A DNA stretch of 16,913 nt from CAYGZA01 sp964354135 (GCA_964354135.1 CAYGZA010000125.1:1-16913); one strand, 5' to 3'; positions 1 through 7,716 are shown, numbered from the stretch's first letter. Notes: a model not told the origin generated them from the sequence alone. Translations and numbers: made by a program.

Positions 1-966
1 CCGCCCCGACTTCTCGATCACGCCGCCCCGCTCGACGTAAATCTGGTCGCGGCCCACGACCATGATCTCCGTCACCGCCGGGGCCCGCAGCAGGTCCTGG
101 AGCGGGCCGAAGCCGAACACGGTGTCCTTGAGGTCCTTCTTGAGCGTGCGGAGGATGAGGTACTTGCGGAGCTCGTGGTGCAGGTGGGGCCGCACCAGGG
201 GGAAGATCTCGCCAAAGCGGCTCTCCGCCCGGTTGATCTGCTCGCTGGTGTCGCGGCACTGCTGCAGGTCCAGCCGCTCGCGGACGAACCCCAAGAGGGC
301 GTGCAGCTCCGACTCGCGCTCCGGGACGAGCGTGGCGGGCACGTCGAACTCGTTGGAGGTGAGCGTGGCCAGGTCGAAGAACTCGTCGCGGCCGGTCTCC
401 ATGATGAGCTGGTTCACCAGGTGATCGCGGAGCACCAGCCCGGTGATCTCCTCCAGGACCGGCTCGTTTTCCGGGCTGAAGACCCTGAGGTCGCGGCAGA
501 CGTCCTCGATGTTGTTCTCCAAAAGCAAGATGCTCTCCGTGTCGCTGGCGCGGTTCGTCTCGAATTCGTAGAGGTCCAGCCGCTCCAGCAGTTTGCGGTG
601 GATCCTAAGCTCCAGGTCGGCGACGATGGAGCGGAGGTGGTTCTCCAGCTCGGCGCGGGTGACGGCGGCGGGCCTTTCCGCCTCGAAGGTGAGCGTGAAC
701 GGCCAGATCCGCACCTTCGTGCCCGGCTCGAAAACCGCCGTCTGCGTCCCGGAGACCTCGACGTCGCCCACGACGCAGCTATTCAGGCCGACGTTCTCCA
801 GGTGCAGCTTCCCGTTGGCCAGCCGCACCACGGCGTGGTGCCGCGAGACCAGCGGGCTTTGCAGCACCACGGTGTTCGACGGGTCGCGGCCGATGGTGAT
901 CTCCGCGCCGCCGGCTTCCACCATCGACCGCCGGCTCTCGTTGATCTTGTTGTACCAGACCTTCAT
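1..966 (-). CDS. cpaF: FHA domain-CpaF/TadA-type secretion ATPase fusion (C-terminus beyond window)
   Basis: The frame is open from the ATG at 966 to the window edge, giving 322 residues, so the gene is cut on its C-terminal side. Residues about 20-95 match an FHA phosphothreonine-binding domain: IGRDP (25-29), SRHHA (41-45), and Asn 58 and Asn 62 in the LENVGLN stretch. Residues about 102-322 match the N-terminal region of CpaF-type ATPases, ending with FGFGPLQDLL and VTEIMVVGRDQIYVERGG, which closely parallels the tadA product at 7717-8829. Walker A would lie beyond base 1. By family, CpaF/TadA hexamers power Flp pilus assembly at the cytoplasmic face of the inner membrane, and the FHA domain may tie activity to a Ser/Thr kinase (inference). 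The start lies 37 nt after the cpaB stop, with a GGGGGA-like ribosome site upstream. Confidence 0.88.
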   Translation of the reverse strand, partial: MKVWYNKINESRRSMVEAGGAEITIGRDPSNTVVLQSPLVSRHHAVVRLANGKLHLENVGLNSCVVGDVEVSGTQTAVFEPGTKVRIWPFTLTFEAERPAAVTRAELENHLRSIVADLELRIHRKLLERLDLYEFETNRASDTESILLLENNIEDVCRDLRVFSPENEPVLEEITGLVLRDHLVNQLIMETGRDEFFDLATLTSNEFDVPATLVPERESELHALLGFVRERLDLQQCRDTSEQINRAESRFGEIFPLVRPHLHHELRKYLILRTLKKDLKDTVFGFGPLQDLLRAPAVTEIMVVGRDQIYVERGGVIEKSGR

Positions 967-1003
967 GGCCGGGGTCCCCCGGGGCCTGCCGGAGCGGACC
1001 GCC

Positions 1004-1876
1004 TCACGGCGACCTCTCCAGCCGCGGGTGCAGGAGATAAACGATCGGTTTCCAATTGACCGCGTCGAGCACCTGCACGAGCTTGGCGCTCTCGCCCGCC
1101 AGCTTCTCTTTGCCCTCTTTGTCCTTGTCCACTTTGACGAGGATCGTCATCACGCTCTCTTGCGTCTGGGGGATCTTGCTGGCCTTCATGACCTCCGCAC
1201 TCCCCAGGCGATTCCCCAGCGACAAGACCTTGAAGGGACCGATCAGCTCGCCGGGCTCCGCCGCCAGGCGCCGTGAATTTCGCGACTGCGTGGTCCTGGC
1301 CGGCACCGGCTTCAGCGGCTCGCGATCGGTTTTCCCGAGTTCCGTCTTCGCCGGGCCGGTCCCCGCGCCCGACTCGCCCCGCCCCGGGTCCTCGTCCGCC
1401 AATGTCGGCGTCTCTGCGGCAAAGCTCGGCGTCACGAACGTAACCTGGTCCCCGGGCACCACCAGGGAGGGCACCATTTTCCGCATGTCGATCGGCACGA
1501 ACATCGCCCGCTCCACCTGCGACGCCTCCGGGCCGCGGCCGAAATTGAGCTCCGGCGGCGGGGTCTTTAGATCATCCCGCAGCACGAGCGAGCCCCCGGC
1601 AAGCGTCCGCCACACGTTCTGGCCGATCACCGTCTGCAAAGCGGAATAACGGACGGCGACTTCCTCCAAATTGCCCACGTTGTTCCGCGGGATCTCCACC
1701 GGCACCAGGTGCTCCTTGGTCAAGCGATCCCCGCGGGCAACCGTCACCTTCGGGTCGATGCCGATGAACGCCACCTTCTCCACGTCCCGCGACTTGCTGT
1801 AAAGGTAGGCGAAATTGAACAACGCGCCGGCGATGCCCAAACCGATCGCGATGATCAGACCTTGAATGCCTTTCAT
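1004..1876 (-). CDS. cpaB: Flp pilus assembly protein CpaB/RcpC
   Basis: 290 residues. One N-terminal membrane anchor (about 4-26, GLIIAIGLGIAGALFNFAYL) is followed by a SAF-like domain (about 35-105) with the usual VTVARGDRLTKEHLVPVEIP-type beta-clip pattern. The RcpC/CpaB domain follows, marked by VPIDMRKMVPSLVVPGDQV and later VLSLGNR. By family the protein sits in the periplasm, anchored in the inner membrane, and works with the secretin in Tad pilus assembly. A Pro/Ser/Thr/Lys-rich linker (about 155-200) splits the C-terminal domain. The ATG at 1876 overlaps the stop of the preceding gene by 4 nt (ATGA), so translation is probably coupled. An FHA-CpaF follows after 37 nt, the expected partner for CpaB. 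Confidence 0.82.
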   Translation of the reverse strand: MKGIQGLIIAIGLGIAGALFNFAYLYSKSRDVEKVAFIGIDPKVTVARGDRLTKEHLVPVEIPRNNVGNLEEVAVRYSALQTVIGQNVWRTLAGGSLVLRDDLKTPPPELNFGRGPEASQVERAMFVPIDMRKMVPSLVVPGDQVTFVTPSFAAETPTLADEDPGRGESGAGTGPAKTELGKTDREPLKPVPARTTQSRNSRRLAAEPGELIGPFKVLSLGNRLGSAEVMKASKIPQTQESVMTILVKVDKDKEGKEKLAGESAKLVQVLDAVNWKPIVYLLHPRLERSP

Positions 1877-2868
1877 GGACTCTTCCCTTGTGTCGGTTGA
1901 GCGTCAGGGGGCGCAATGACCAGCAGGGCAATCAACTGCCCGCGGGCATCCGGGCCGAACTGGAGGTCGAACGAACCGGGCGTCTTGCCGCCGGGCATCG
2001 CACCGTGAAGGTGCCACCGGCTGCCGAGCCGTCGCCACGGGCTGGGTCTCCAGTCGTGGCTCCTGAGCCAGGCGTCAAAAAAACCTTTCCAGCTCTCCAC
2101 TTCGGCGGGACCTCTGAAGGATACCAGCGCCCCGCCGCCCGAGACCCGCATGGATAACACTCTCGCACTTCCTGGGGGCAACGGAATCTCCTCCAAGGCG
2201 GGCGCATCCCCGCTTGAGGAGGGTGCTGCGGAGAAGCCAAACAGGGTCCAGCTCCGCGGGCCTGCCGGAATCGCAAGCCCCCACGTTACCACGCGATGCC
2301 CGGTAGCGGCAACCGGGCCCGCAGCCGGCTTGGCTCCCGTCCCGTCGCGCCGGATTCCCACGACCATCAGGTTCGGCTCGTCCAGCTCGTAGAGCGCCCA
2401 GTGGCCCGGCTCTTCTTGGATGGGCTTGCACTCGCCGAGGAGAGCCAGGAGTTCTTTCTCTGCCGCTCCCGGGTCGCCGGCGGGCGGACGGCTCGTACCG
2501 ACGACCTCGGCGCAACTGGCCCGAAGCGCCGCGAGGGCCTCTCCCTTGGCGGCCGTCAGGGTGCGACGGGTCATGGACCAGGGGCTCTCGCCGAACTGGA
2601 GCCGGTGCTCTCTGGCCGGGTCCCCCAGCCCATCGGCCACCGCTGCCGGAGGCGCTGCGGGATCGGCCGGAACGTCCCCCGCCGCCCACCACTGGAGCAC
2701 CTGGCGCCCGAAGGCCACTCCGGCCAGCACCACGAGCGCCGTGACCACGCCTTTGGACGTCCACGACGAGATCCGCTTCGCCAGGCCGGCGAACCCCGAG
2801 GCCGCCGTGGGGATCCCCGCGGCGCCGTCCGCCGGGCGAGTCGTCGCTTCCTGGGGATCGGCCGTCAT
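1873..2868 (-). CDS. single-TM protein of the tad operon, function unknown
   Basis: 331 residues and no family recognised. The start is the ATG at 2868, which overlaps the upstream stop by 4 nt (ATGA); the open frame reaches further upstream, but only through the neighbouring gene. A short Ala/Thr/Pro-rich cytoplasmic N-terminus (1-38) precedes one membrane segment (about 40-56, VVTALVVLAGVAFGRQVL). The remainder, about 270 residues, is predicted periplasmic. It begins with a Pro/Ala-rich linker and contains a globular-looking region with PNLMVVGIRRDG, RVVTWGLAIPAGPRSWTLFGF and WKGFFDAWLRSHDWR. It sits between a TadE-like pseudopilin and cpaB, overlapping both by 4 nt, so it is probably a structural or accessory part of the same envelope machine. 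The membrane topology is an inference from hydrophobicity. Confidence 0.8.
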   Translation of the reverse strand: MTADPQEATTRPADGAAGIPTAASGFAGLAKRISSWTSKGVVTALVVLAGVAFGRQVLQWWAAGDVPADPAAPPAAVADGLGDPAREHRLQFGESPWSMTRRTLTAAKGEALAALRASCAEVVGTSRPPAGDPGAAEKELLALLGECKPIQEEPGHWALYELDEPNLMVVGIRRDGTGAKPAAGPVAATGHRVVTWGLAIPAGPRSWTLFGFSAAPSSSGDAPALEEIPLPPGSARVLSMRVSGGGALVSFRGPAEVESWKGFFDAWLRSHDWRPSPWRRLGSRWHLHGAMPGGKTPGSFDLQFGPDARGQLIALLVIAPPDAQPTQGKSP

Positions 2869-3929
2869 GGCAGCGAGTTGTAGAATTGCGTGAGGGTGTC
2901 GATTATCTGCCGGAGCTGGGCGATCTCCGCCCGCATGGCGGCAGCTTGCTGCGCCGGTGGGGGCGGCTGGGCGTTGATGCGGCGGTCGAGCTCCCAGATG
3001 ACCCACGGGTAGAGCCCCCGTGGGTGCCAGGGGCCGAGGGGGTTGTTCTGGTCCCGCACCAACTGCTCGCTGATCAAGTCGTCGGTCATCTGCTTGGGGA
3101 CGTTGTTGATTCGCTCGATGAGGTTGTCGACCCTCTGCCGCGCCACGTCGTGATCCAGGCGGCAAAAAGCTTGCACGATCGGATGGTAGTCCGGCGCCTC
3201 GTAGTCCCAGACCCCCCAGCCGAAACGGCGAGAGTAGCGGATGAACTCCGTGTTGTGGTCAAGCGGGAACAGGTCCCAGAGGAACGGCGCATAATAGACG
3301 GCGATCACCGCCTGGATGTAGGCCATCCTCAAGCCCGGATCCTGCGCCGTGGGGAGCGCATACAGCACCGGGATCCGGCGGTCCACGTTCCCGTCCAGAT
3401 GGCGCCAAGGCGGCTGATCGAACGGCATGGGGACCTCGGGCCACTCCATGTCCTGCCAGGGCCAACGCCGTTCGAGCACCTCGTGCCGCGAACGCACGTT
3501 GAACGCGCCCAGGGCCCGGAGCATCGGGTATCCACGCCGGAAGTCCGAGCTGCCGCGGCGAAGGGCCTGGGCCGGATCGAACAGGTCCTCGTGAACGGGC
3601 ATGGGCATTGGCCCGCGGACGACGGGGTGGTACACGCGGGGATCGTCGAGCACGGCCAGCTCCGGCGTCGATGTTTCCGAGAGGAGCTGCGAGCCCATTG
3701 CGGCCGGAGCGGGCCAGTACCAGGGGCGAGGAAAACCGGCCGCCCCTTCGCGCCGGTCCGCCCACGCGGTGTTCCGGGCTACGACCAGCGAGCGGACCTT
3801 CCAACTGACCACGGCGCCGAAATTGACCATCAGCGCCATGATAAAGAGCAGAATGGGCAGGCAGAGCACCAGCTCCAACGGCGCCAGGCCGCGGCGCCGC
3901 GATCGTCTACATGTCGCTGACTTGATCAT
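2865..3929 (-). CDS. TadE-like pseudopilin with large ectodomain
   Basis: 354 residues. The N-terminus is an Arg-rich leader (RRSRRRG, 8-14) followed by LAPLE (15-19), then a hydrophobic stretch (about 20-44). Gly14 as the -1 residue and Glu19 at +5 fit cleavage by a prepilin peptidase, one of which is encoded at 6614-7213. After the helix, VARNTAWADRR (50-60) resembles the conserved segment that follows the membrane helix in TadE-type proteins. The remaining ~290 residues are rich in Trp, Pro and Tyr and look extracytoplasmic; the last ~25 residues could form a short coiled coil. The ATG at 3929 has an AGAGGGA-like ribosome site and lies 21 nt after the upstream stop. By family, TadE-type minor pilins help Flp pilus biogenesis. 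The ectodomain is far longer than in classical TadE (under 200 residues). Confidence 0.8.
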   Translation of the reverse strand: MIKSATCRRSRRRGLAPLELVLCLPILLFIMALMVNFGAVVSWKVRSLVVARNTAWADRREGAAGFPRPWYWPAPAAMGSQLLSETSTPELAVLDDPRVYHPVVRGPMPMPVHEDLFDPAQALRRGSSDFRRGYPMLRALGAFNVRSRHEVLERRWPWQDMEWPEVPMPFDQPPWRHLDGNVDRRIPVLYALPTAQDPGLRMAYIQAVIAVYYAPFLWDLFPLDHNTEFIRYSRRFGWGVWDYEAPDYHPIVQAFCRLDHDVARQRVDNLIERINNVPKQMTDDLISEQLVRDQNNPLGPWHPRGLYPWVIWELDRRINAQPPPPAQQAAAMRAEIAQLRQIIDTLTQFYNSLP

Positions 3930-3950
3930 CGCGTCCCTCTGCCTCTTTCT

Positions 3951-5615
3951 CTAGTGCGGGCTGATCCAGCCGATGTCGTCGTCGCTCAGGTTGCCCAGGT
4001 TGGGAAGCACAATCCGCTCTTCGCTGAACTCGGGCAGCCCGGGGTCCTGCTGCAAGATCGTCGCCAGAACGGGCTGCGCCGTGTCGACCAGGAGGCTGGG
4101 GACCAGTTGGACCGTCCAGTGCTGGTTGGTGAGCCCCCAGTGCTCCCAAAGCTCCCATTCCCTTTCCTTCGGCCCTCCTGGTATCCTGGGCCACTCCCCC
4201 CGCCACGATCCTTGCCGGACCACCTCGTGACGATGGCCGGCGCCGGGCAGGCCGGGAAGCGGCTCTTCCGGGTCCGGAGGTGGGTCGTCTTCCGGCGGGG
4301 GCAAGGGGGGGATCTCGCCCGGCACACCGCCGGCGGGATTGTCGAAAGGCGGTGGCGGACAGTCCAGCGTCCACACCAGGCGGGCCTTCGGGATGAACAC
4401 CCGCACCGTCGCATAGGCCACCGCAGAGTACGGCTCCAAAGCCCGCGACGGGCGCATCGGGTTGCGGAAATACTGGGGCAGCGTTTGCCGCACCGGATGC
4501 CGGTACGCCACGCCAATGAGCGTGTGATGCTGGTTCAGGTGCGCGTTGTTGTTGAAACTGGGATCGAGATGGGGCAACTCCGGCCCGTCATCCGGGTTGT
4601 TCGAGGCCCGGATCACGAAAGGCAAGTTGCTCATCGGGTATTCGGCATTGAAGAGCCGGTCGAGCTGCCCGCAGGCAAAGTCGCGGAACAGGTTGCCGAA
4701 CTGGCTCATCTTCGCCGCGTTGTCGAACATCCAGAAGGCCTCGTCGGTCCACGTGGGGGCGTGGTAGCGCCAGGTCGGGTAGAATCTCGTTCCGCGGCGC
4801 GGGGCGATTCCCAAGTAGCGATCCTTGACGAACCACTCCCGCTGTGCCCGGGCGAGCCGCAGGTATTCCGGCTGCTCCGAGATCAAGTCCATCTGGGGAT
4901 CGACCACGGGCATGGTCCGCGAGAGGACTTCCTCCGCAAAACCGACCGGCTGCGCATTGGTCCGCCAGAGCACGCCCAGCGTCCGGCCGTAGGTGCTCCC
5001 CGGCGGGGCGTTCCGCTCGGCGACCCGCATGGCCGCCGCCTGGGCGATGTCGGGATACGCCTCGACCACCGCCCGCTGGAACTCCGGGATCATCTCGTTG
5101 CGGAGGATGTCCTCCAAGAGCGGCAGCGTGAGCGTGCTGGTGGCACCGAGCCACGCGGCGTAAACGTCCACCAAGCGCTGCTCCAGCGGCGTCTTGCGGA
5201 CGATCGCCGGCGCCAGCCGCTCGAACTTGGGAAAGCCCGACCGGGCGAAGACCGGCTGGAGGCCGTTCCAGGCGGCGAGGATCTCGGGGACGTATCGCTG
5301 GGCGTCGTAGACCGACTGGGCCTCGCGGTGGAAGGCCGTCAGGGCGAACACGTCGAACAGCAGATGGTTCGAGAACGCCAGCACGTTAAGCCCCCGTGCG
5401 ATCACCGTGCCGCCGGAGAGCGCGACGGAATCGGCGGTGTTTTGCAGGCGTATCTTGGCGTCCACGTCGCGGCCGACGTTCATCACCATGCCCAGCAGGA
5501 AGACGAGCATGAAGACGGCGAAGACCGAGACGATGCTCATGGTCCCCTGCTGGTCGCGGTGCAGGCGCAGCGGCAATCGCCCTCCCGGAATCACGCGTCG
5601 CCGCTTAGTGGACAT
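3951..5615 (-). CDS. TadG-like protein with N-terminal Tad membrane domain
   Basis: 554 residues. Residues 18-25 (LHRDQQGT) lead into a membrane helix (about 27-46) and then NVGRDVDAKIRLQNTADSVAL (split across about 46-66). This is the typical pattern of the putative Flp-assembly TadE/G-like (Tad) domain, in which R..LQNAADAAAL follows the helix. The rest is predicted to face the envelope. It contains a proline-rich segment at about 420-459 (PPLPPPEDDPPPDPEEP) before a Trp-rich C-terminal domain of about 95 residues. By family, TadG-like proteins are anchored envelope parts of Tad pili. The ATG at 5615 overlaps the preceding gene's end by 11 nt. There is no Glu at +5 after the Gly of the leader-like motif, so prepilin-type cleavage is doubtful. 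TadG orthology rests on the N-terminal domain only. Confidence 0.82.
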   Translation of the reverse strand: MSTKRRRVIPGGRLPLRLHRDQQGTMSIVSVFAVFMLVFLLGMVMNVGRDVDAKIRLQNTADSVALSGGTVIARGLNVLAFSNHLLFDVFALTAFHREAQSVYDAQRYVPEILAAWNGLQPVFARSGFPKFERLAPAIVRKTPLEQRLVDVYAAWLGATSTLTLPLLEDILRNEMIPEFQRAVVEAYPDIAQAAAMRVAERNAPPGSTYGRTLGVLWRTNAQPVGFAEEVLSRTMPVVDPQMDLISEQPEYLRLARAQREWFVKDRYLGIAPRRGTRFYPTWRYHAPTWTDEAFWMFDNAAKMSQFGNLFRDFACGQLDRLFNAEYPMSNLPFVIRASNNPDDGPELPHLDPSFNNNAHLNQHHTLIGVAYRHPVRQTLPQYFRNPMRPSRALEPYSAVAYATVRVFIPKARLVWTLDCPPPPFDNPAGGVPGEIPPLPPPEDDPPPDPEEPLPGLPGAGHRHEVVRQGSWRGEWPRIPGGPKEREWELWEHWGLTNQHWTVQLVPSLLVDTAQPVLATILQQDPGLPEFSEERIVLPNLGNLSDDDIGWISPH

Positions 5616-6573
5616 ACGGCACCGCCGATTTCTCGCCCTCGTTGTTCAGCGTGGCCGAGGCCACCAGGGGATACACGAAATAACGCTTGTTGCCGCTGAT
5701 CCGCTCTTCGGCCTTCCGGATGAAAATGTACCGGGTCAGACCCGGCAACAGCTTCAGCTCGTAGGTCACCGTCACCTCGATCGGGTCCTGCCAGCCGATC
5801 TCGATCCCCGTGTAGCCGTCGGCGATGAACTCGGGCGGCTCGGGATCGTTCGGGTCGTGTTGATACGGCTCGGTATACGCCCTAAGCGGCGGCTCCTGCC
5901 CCGAGTGGTAGAAAGAGATGTCCACGTCGGTGTGCGCCATGGCATAGGCCAACTTGTTGTACACCGGGCCTGGGGTCTCCGTGGCCCAGGCCGAGTTGGG
6001 CGCGAGGAAGCCATAGGCCGCGCGGATGCGGTCCCAGATTTGCGATCCCGGACCGCTTAGCGGCGCGAGACGGTGCGAGGGGGAAATGGGCGTACACGCC
6101 ATCACCGCCGCGAGCTTGATCTTCTCGTACTTGACGCCCGTCTTGGACGTCACCCGGTACTTGCACCAACTCGCCGAGGGCCCGTAGCCCGGATCGCTGG
6201 GGTAAAGCGCGGGAAGGTCGCCCTCGGCCAACTCGTATGGCGGGCCCCAGTTCTCCAACTCGCCCGGAAGCCGGGCCGGGATCCAGACGATCGCGCTGCG
6301 GGCTGCCGTGTAGGCCGCGTAGTGGACGACCATCGTGGCGACCATCAACTGGCTGATCTGCACGATGAGGAGCATCACCGGAATGAACACGAGCGACAGC
6401 GCCAGGACAAAGCTCAGACCTTGCACCGTCCCCTTTTCGTCGCCGTGCAGGCGGCGGAGCCGGTCCCAATCGGGCTTGGCGCCGCTTAGGCGGACCAGAA
6501 GCCACAGCACGGCGGACGCGCCGGCCAAGAGTGCCAGCCACGGCAGACAGCTCAGGAGGACCGCGCGACCCAT
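5605..6573 (-). CDS. TadE/TadG-like membrane protein with two TM helices
   Basis: 322 residues. The start is set to the ATG at 6573 because GGAGG lies 7 nt upstream of it; a TTG at 6606 would add 11 residues but has no such site. Residues 4-28 form a first hydrophobic helix. RRLHGDEKGT (40-49) then leads into a second helix (about 53-79), followed by VHYAAYTAARSAIVW (83-97), a typical post-helix segment of TadE/G-like proteins. The remaining ~220 residues are probably extracytoplasmic. The LHGDEKGT motif resembles LHRDQQGT in the next gene and VHEDQKGA in the Flp-like pilin. The extra N-terminal helix before the motif is unusual for this family. The gene follows the prepilin peptidase after 40 nt and overlaps the TadG-like gene by 11 nt. 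Confidence 0.8.
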   Translation of the reverse strand: MGRAVLLSCLPWLALLAGASAVLWLLVRLSGAKPDWDRLRRLHGDEKGTVQGLSFVLALSLVFIPVMLLIVQISQLMVATMVVHYAAYTAARSAIVWIPARLPGELENWGPPYELAEGDLPALYPSDPGYGPSASWCKYRVTSKTGVKYEKIKLAAVMACTPISPSHRLAPLSGPGSQIWDRIRAAYGFLAPNSAWATETPGPVYNKLAYAMAHTDVDISFYHSGQEPPLRAYTEPYQHDPNDPEPPEFIADGYTGIEIGWQDPIEVTVTYELKLLPGLTRYIFIRKAEERISGNKRYFVYPLVASATLNNEGEKSAVPYVH

Positions 6574-6613
6574 GACGATGCCTCCGCAACAAACGCCTCT
6601 TCCCAACGCCCTT

Positions 6614-7213
6614 TCACCAACCCAGCACCGCCTCCAGCCGCTCCAGCAAGGAGAACTCGACGATCGCGACGGCCGCCAGCGCGCTGGGGGCCAGAAACAA
6701 CGGCGGCTGAAGCTGTGCCCGCTGGTCGTCCGTCAGCGCGCTCGGACGGCCCAGGCGGATCGTCCAGAGCAGGTGGCGCAGGGCCGCGGTGGCCAGCCGC
6801 AGCGGTCCCACCCGCCACACCAGGACGATCAGCCCCGCGCAGCCGCCGAGCACAAATGTCCAAAGCATCGCTCGGATCCCTTTGTCGACCCCCAGGAACG
6901 CCCCAAGCATCGCGATCAGCTTGACGTCCCCTCCTCCGACCTTGAAAAGGACGAAGCAAGCCAGGAGCACCATGCCGCAGATCAGGAAACCGAAGACGCT
7001 CTCCCAAAGTCCGATCCAGCCCAGCCCGCGTTGCAGCATCTCCAGGGTTGCCGGGTCCTCGCCGGTCGCCCGCAGCCAGGCCTGCCCGAGTCCGTTGATT
7101 CCCAGGGCGGCCAGGATCCCCGGATACGTACTCCAGTTGTAGATCCGGTGCCGCGCCAAGTCCGTCGCCGTGGCGACCGCCAAGAGCCCGAGCAACAGGA
7201 CCGTGGAAACCAT
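6614..7213 (-). CDS. cpaA: A24 prepilin peptidase (CpaA/TadV type)
   Basis: 199 residues, mostly hydrophobic, with about five or six membrane helices. The two aspartates expected of A24 aspartic prepilin peptidases are present: Asp18 in TATDLARHRIYNW and Asp96 in the signature KVGGGDVKLIAMLGAFLG (GxGD). There is no N-terminal methylase-type domain, as in the short CpaA/TadV enzymes that serve Flp pilins. By family it cleaves class IV prepilin leaders after Gly at the inner membrane. Its likely substrates are encoded alongside: the proteins at 7515-7697, 7235-7447 and 2865-3929. The ATG at 7213 is preceded by a GGCGGA-like ribosome site, 21 nt after the flp stop. The C-terminal part, with a polar loop of about 25 residues before the last helix, is divergent. 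Confidence 0.93.
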   Translation of the reverse strand: MVSTVLLLGLLAVATATDLARHRIYNWSTYPGILAALGINGLGQAWLRATGEDPATLEMLQRGLGWIGLWESVFGFLICGMVLLACFVLFKVGGGDVKLIAMLGAFLGVDKGIRAMLWTFVLGGCAGLIVLVWRVGPLRLATAALRHLLWTIRLGRPSALTDDQRAQLQPPLFLAPSALAAVAIVEFSLLERLEAVLGW

Positions 7214-7234
7214 CGGGAATCCGCCCAGCGCCGG

Positions 7235-7447
7235 TCAGTTCGTCGGGAACTCGTCGGTGATCCCCTGGTCGACGCCTTCGACGCCCTTCTCGAACCAACC
7301 GCGGATCCTCGGCCAACCCCACCGAATGAGGAAGACCAGCACCGGTAGGGCAATGGCCCCAAGGATGAGGATCGTCTCCAGGGCCACCGCGCCTTTCTGG
7401 TCCTCGTGGACGCGCTTCAAGAGACCCAGCCACGCCGATTTCTTCAT
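7235..7447 (-). CDS. flp: Flp-like pilin
   Basis: 70 residues. The leader KRVHEDQKG (11-19) is followed by AVALETILIL (20-29) and a hydrophobic helix to about residue 41. Gly19 at -1 and Glu24 at +5 fit the class IVb prepilin cleavage site. The mature protein would be about 51 residues, the size expected for an Flp pilin. After the helix comes an amphipathic tail (GWFEKGVEGVDQGITDEF). By family, Flp subunits polymerise into the Tad pilus fibre after cleavage by the A24 peptidase, whose gene follows 21 nt later. The ATG at 7447 has an AGAGGA ribosome site. The usual Glu-Tyr pair of Flp pilins is Glu-Thr here, so a minor pilin is an alternative reading. Confidence 0.82.
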   Translation of the reverse strand: MKKSAWLGLLKRVHEDQKGAVALETILILGAIALPVLVFLIRWGWPRIRGWFEKGVEGVDQGITDEFPTN

Positions 7448-7514
7448 AAAAGGGTCCTCTTCGCAAGAAGGATTTCTCTGTTACCGCAAGCGGCACACTC
7501 CCCGGACTGTTGAC

Positions 7515-7697
7515 TCACATAAACGGCCAGGACACCAAGACGCACGCCATCTGGTACACCACCGCGATGGCCGCCCGACCTATCCACACGATGAACCCGA
7601 GCATCGGCAGGATGACTCCTAGAATGAGGACGTAGTCGAGCGACGCCAGGCCGGCCCGCCGCGACCCGCGTCTCCGCCGTTTTCTCCAGGTTCTCAT
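7515..7697 (-). CDS. small pilin-like (Flp/TadE-type) protein with Asp at +5
   Basis: 60 residues. A very basic leader (RKRRRRGSRRAG, 5-16) precedes LASLDYVLILGVILPMLGF, a hydrophobic helix starting at about residue 17. Gly16 at -1 fits a prepilin cleavage site, but the +5 residue is Asp21 rather than Glu; the following Tyr22 restores the acidic-Tyr pair seen in Flp pilins. A second hydrophobic patch occupies the C-terminus (AVVYQMACVLVSW). The mature protein would have about 44 residues. It lies between tadA and the Flp-like pilin gene, with an AGGGGG ribosome site before the ATG at 7697. It could be the major pilin or a minor one; sequence alone does not decide. Confidence 0.75.
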   Translation of the reverse strand: MRTWRKRRRRGSRRAGLASLDYVLILGVILPMLGFIVWIGRAAIAVVYQMACVLVSWPFM

Positions 7698-7716
7698 AGC
7701 CGTCGGCCCCCTGCAA

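Noticed and set aside
175..1059. Plus-strand open frame opposite the FHA-CpaF gene
   Set aside because: Composition is typical of an antisense frame; the minus-strand product has recognisable FHA and CpaF motifs.
2869..3165. Upstream extension of the unknown tad-operon protein
   Set aside because: It would run through the TadE-like gene; the ATGA overlap at 2865-2868 is the better start.
2886..3920. Plus-strand open frame opposite the TadE-like gene
   Set aside because: No ribosome site or motif. It mirrors the codon pattern of the minus-strand gene, which has a prepilin-type leader.
3954..5699. Long plus-strand open frame (581 codons) opposite the TadG-like gene
   Set aside because: Antisense shadow in high-G+C DNA. 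The product is Arg/Val/Asp-rich without motifs, whereas the minus strand encodes a clear Tad domain with good start and overlap.
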